A stretch of DNA of 7,841 nt, taken from assembly GCA_023356515.1 (NCBI GenBank), contig JAKQYG010000186.1, forward strand, positions 1 to 7,841, written 5' to 3'. Source of the DNA: Trichodesmium sp. MAG_R04 (GTDB lineage: Bacteria; Cyanobacteriota; Cyanobacteriia; Cyanobacteriales; Microcoleaceae). This document shows positions 6,880-7,841 of this stretch, piece after piece. The first letter of the stretch is position 1. Each line of letters opens with the position of its first letter. Below the pieces are notes generated by a model, which made no database searches, had not been told where the DNA came from, and saw only the letters and a program-made list of their open reading frames with translations. The translations under genes and the position numbers were made by a program.

Positions 6880-6961
6880 AAGACTGGGAAAAAGTAATCC
6901 CTGAATCAAATTTTCTGGCGAAAATGCTCCGCAAATTAGTAATGTCAACTTGATATTCCAT
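6845..6961 (-). pseudogene. Truncated RelE/ParE-type toxin start
   Basis: ATG 6961-6959 overlaps the last codons of the antitoxin gene by 17 bp, as in YefM/RelE-type operons. The first ten residues, MEYQVDITNL, match the usual opening of RelE/ParE-family toxins in such pairs. The frame then departs from the family and stops at 6845 after 38 codons in total, whereas such toxins run about 85-95 residues. The tail overlaps the 3' end of the convergent nuclease pseudogene. A deletion near 6930 probably removed the toxin body, including the catalytic Arg/Lys residues. Confidence 0.5.
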
Positions 6962-7235
6962 GTTTTTGTTTGAGTTTAGTCAATGCTTCTTTGGCTGAAA
7001 AAGTGCGTCCTTCTTGTACTGAATTTAAACCTTCCTGAAGATCTTCTATTTCTTGTATACGCTCTACTAATTCTAATAATTTTTGGTATGACTCCGCATC
7101 CTGAATTACTATTTCAGCTTTACCGTTAGCCGTGAGGACAAGAGGATTTCCACTTTCCTTGATTCGTCGCAAGTATTCGCTAGCATTACACTTAAAATTA
7201 GTCAGGGAGTCGATGTCTTTAGTTATGTCTAGCAT
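6945..7235 (-). CDS. Type II antitoxin, Phd/YefM family
   Basis: The protein has 96 residues, near the usual length. The N-terminal DNA-binding part shows SLTNFKCNASEYLRRIKES (10-28), then NPLVLTANGKAEIVIQDAES (30-49). This is the classic YefM core in which the protein binds its own operator. Residues 50-66 (YQKLLELVERIQEIEDL) are helical, and the tail EALTKLKQKHGISS would wrap the toxin. The toxin that should follow survives only as its first few codons, so this is an orphan antitoxin that may still act as a repressor or neutralise related toxins. The frame is intact. The ATG has no strong Shine-Dalgarno sequence. The repeat element begins 16 bp upstream, so the native promoter may be displaced. 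Confidence 0.88.
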   Translation of the reverse strand: MLDITKDIDSLTNFKCNASEYLRRIKESGNPLVLTANGKAEIVIQDAESYQKLLELVERIQEIEDLQEGLNSVQEGRTFSAKEALTKLKQKHGISS

Positions 7236-7251
7236 TTTGTTAGGTTAGAGC

Positions 7252-7359
7252 AGGACTTACGTAAGGGCTCTATATATAGAGCCTTGGTACGTTACTAAGC
7301 GCGCTTTTCATGTCGCGAAGCGAAACGCACCCTACCAATAGCGTTCATGCGTAAGTCCT
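7252..7359. repeat. MITE-like element with AGGACTTACG terminal inverted repeats
   Basis: AGGACTTACG (7252-7261) and its exact reverse complement CGTAAGTCCT (7350-7359) bound a 108-bp block with no coding capacity. Inside are a perfect 18-bp palindrome (7266-7283), the palindrome AAGCGCGCTT and a CGCTT/AAGCG stem. The same motif bounds the element at 1385-1508, so at least two relatives lie in this window. I see no clear target-site duplication. It is inserted just upstream of the antitoxin gene and may affect its expression. Confidence 0.65.
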
Positions 7360-7525
7360 AATATTTTAACATCCTTTTCCACACTTCATTCTGCTTCAAT
7401 ATTTTCCAATATTTGCCAGAAATAGGCGATCGCTTGTTACAAAATACTAATAGCGAAAATCATCATAACTACTTTTTCTTCAATACTTTTAATTATTTAG
7501 TTTTTTCGACTATTAATTCACTCAT
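7360..7525. other. Intergenic stretch with no gene seen
   Basis: It is AT-rich, with one HIP1 site at 7426-7433. From 7426 to 7452 it repeats 25 of 27 bases found inside the nuclease pseudogene at 6725-6751. A short plus-strand frame across it begins in the same phase (GDRLLQNTN against SDRLLSNTN) but continues through the ncRNA terminator and looks like chance. Confidence 0.5.
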
Positions 7526-7561
7526 AAAAAGAGCCAGCACAATTTTATTTTGTACTGGCTC
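7526..7561 (-). terminator. Rho-independent terminator of the small RNA
   Basis: The 12-bp stem has arms GAGCCAGUACAA and UUGUGCUGGCUC, with one U-G pair and a 7-base loop, and is followed directly by UUUUU on the minus strand. On the plus strand the stem has an A-C mismatch and a broken U-tract (TCTTTGTTTTTG), so the minus direction is better, though it may work both ways. Confidence 0.8.
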
Positions 7562-7580
7562 TCTTTGTTTTTGTTTCTGG

Positions 7581-7675
7581 CTAATCCACATCAACCCGAG
7601 GGGCCGAGTGGATAAGAGCTAAAATAAATCTAGCCTGATATATGATTGCCTACAACTAAACCGCATTAACCCAAG
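7581..7675. repeat. Two related hairpin arms, 75 bp apart
   Basis: CTAATCCACATCAACCCGAG (7581-7600) and CTAAACCGCATTAACCCAAG (7656-7675) agree at 16 of 20 bases in direct orientation. Each forms one arm of a hairpin (H3 and H1 of the predicted RNA). In both, on the minus strand, a T is bulged in the 3' arm in the context A-T-G. Confidence 0.6.
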
Positions 7676-7693
7676 CGGCGGGTGAATATATTC

Positions 7694-7721
7694 ATTATAG
7701 GATAATTATACAAATTGTCAA
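7694..7721 (-). promoter_or_regulatory. Consensus sigma70 promoter of the small RNA
   Basis: On the minus strand TTGACA (7721-7716) and TATAAT (7699-7694) match the consensus at all twelve positions with a 16-bp spacer. The expected start is an A near 7687. No protein gene with a plausible start follows, only the structured RNA region. Confidence 0.7.
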
Positions 7722-7774
7722 CTGCTGTAAAATACCTACACAATTCAGGCAAAACCCGGTAAAACCTGGTAATG

Positions 7775-7841
7775 TCAGTCTTGATGTTTATTTCCTGCTT
7801 CAACCTGGGGAGTCGGCTCCTTCCAGTTCACAGGCGTAACT
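7775..7841 (-). CDS. C-terminal tail of a protein entering from the right edge, possibly a TnpB-type transposase
   Basis: Only 21 codons before TGA (7777-7775) are in the window, ending VTPVNWKEPTPQVEAGNKHQ and one more residue. The Pro/Glu-rich tail with VEAGN resembles the variable C-termini of some cyanobacterial IS200/IS605 OrfB (TnpB) proteins, but this is recall from a short and weakly conserved region. The frame could be something else or non-coding. The neighbouring bulged hairpins are consistent with an IS end. Confidence 0.28.
   Translation of the reverse strand, partial: VTPVNWKEPTPQVEAGNKHQD

Larger units (their letters stand above)
7526..7687 (-). ncRNA. Predicted structured small RNA, class unknown
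   Basis: The transcript is predicted from a perfect promoter (7694-7721) to a U-tract terminator, about 162 nt. Four stem-loops are visible in minus-strand RNA. H1 (7678-7661) has CCGC/GCGG, a bulged U, then UU/AA, loop GGGUU. H2 (7635-7617) has a 7-bp stem GGCUAGA/UUUAGCU, loop UUUAU. H3 (7613-7584) has about 13 bp with one bulged U and loop CUC. H4 is the terminator stem. H2, H3 and H4 contain G-U pairs that would be A-C mismatches on the other strand, so the minus strand is the structured one. An A-rich single strand (AAACAAAAACAAAG) links H3 and H4. I do not recognise the family. It lacks the single long closed hairpin of 6S RNA. It may instead be the end of an IS200/IS605-like element. 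Confidence 0.55.

Noticed and set aside
7585..7620. tRNA-Ser/Leu-like D-arm (GGCCGAGTGGATAAG)
   Set aside because: No acceptor stem, anticodon arm or T-loop follows at the right spacing. The bases are better explained as one arm of hairpin H3 of the minus-strand RNA.
7413..7622. Plus-strand frame of 69 codons
   Set aside because: It crosses the terminator and hairpins of the minus-strand RNA, has no ribosome site, and its translation is low-complexity aromatic sequence.
7526..7687. 6S RNA, SRP RNA or tmRNA
   Set aside because: There is no single long hairpin with a central bulge, no SRP core loop and no tRNA-like ends. The four separate hairpins fit none of these.

Overview
The window is AT-rich DNA from a cyanobacterium. 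Evidence is seven copies of the palindrome GCGATCGC (HIP1; two overlap at 5902-5915), TTGACAA heptamer repeats, AGGACTT-ended small repeat elements, and protein families typical of cyanobacteria (pentapeptide-repeat proteins, a YefM/RelE pair). The species cannot be named from this sequence.

Left part (1-5499), all genes on the minus strand. From upstream to downstream these are: a 446-residue ABC-type substrate-binding protein with a lipoprotein-like N-terminus (4159-5499); a 662-residue protein joining one membrane helix, a long pentapeptide-repeat solenoid and a sugar-type periplasmic-binding domain (1528-3516); and the N-terminal 443 residues of an S9 prolyl-oligopeptidase-family peptidase that runs off the left edge (1-1329) and has its own promoter. 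Between the first two lies a tandem duplication of about 603 bp. It carries a 5'-truncated second copy of the binding-protein gene (3556-4051) and a 3'-truncated scrap of the fusion gene's start (4052-4118). Without it the two genes would sit about 40 bp apart, as an operon. No permease or ATPase is present, so the pair may sense rather than transport; this is inference.

Right part (5500-7841) is a gene graveyard. A plus-strand gene for an N-terminal HTH-like domain and a C-terminal PD-(D/E)XK-like nuclease domain is cut by one in-frame TAA (6085-6879). It converges on an intact YefM/Phd antitoxin gene (6945-7235) whose RelE/ParE-type toxin survives only as a start of about ten codons. A 108-bp AGGACTTACG-bounded element sits directly upstream of the antitoxin.

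The right end (7526-7721, minus strand) holds the most interesting undescribed item. A promoter with a perfect TTGACA-16-TATAAT match drives a predicted structured RNA of about 160 nt with four hairpins, ending in a U-tract terminator. Wobble pairs in the hairpins work only in the minus-strand RNA. Two hairpins share a repeated arm with a bulged U, recalling IS200/IS605-type ends, and a possible transposase C-terminus enters from the right edge.
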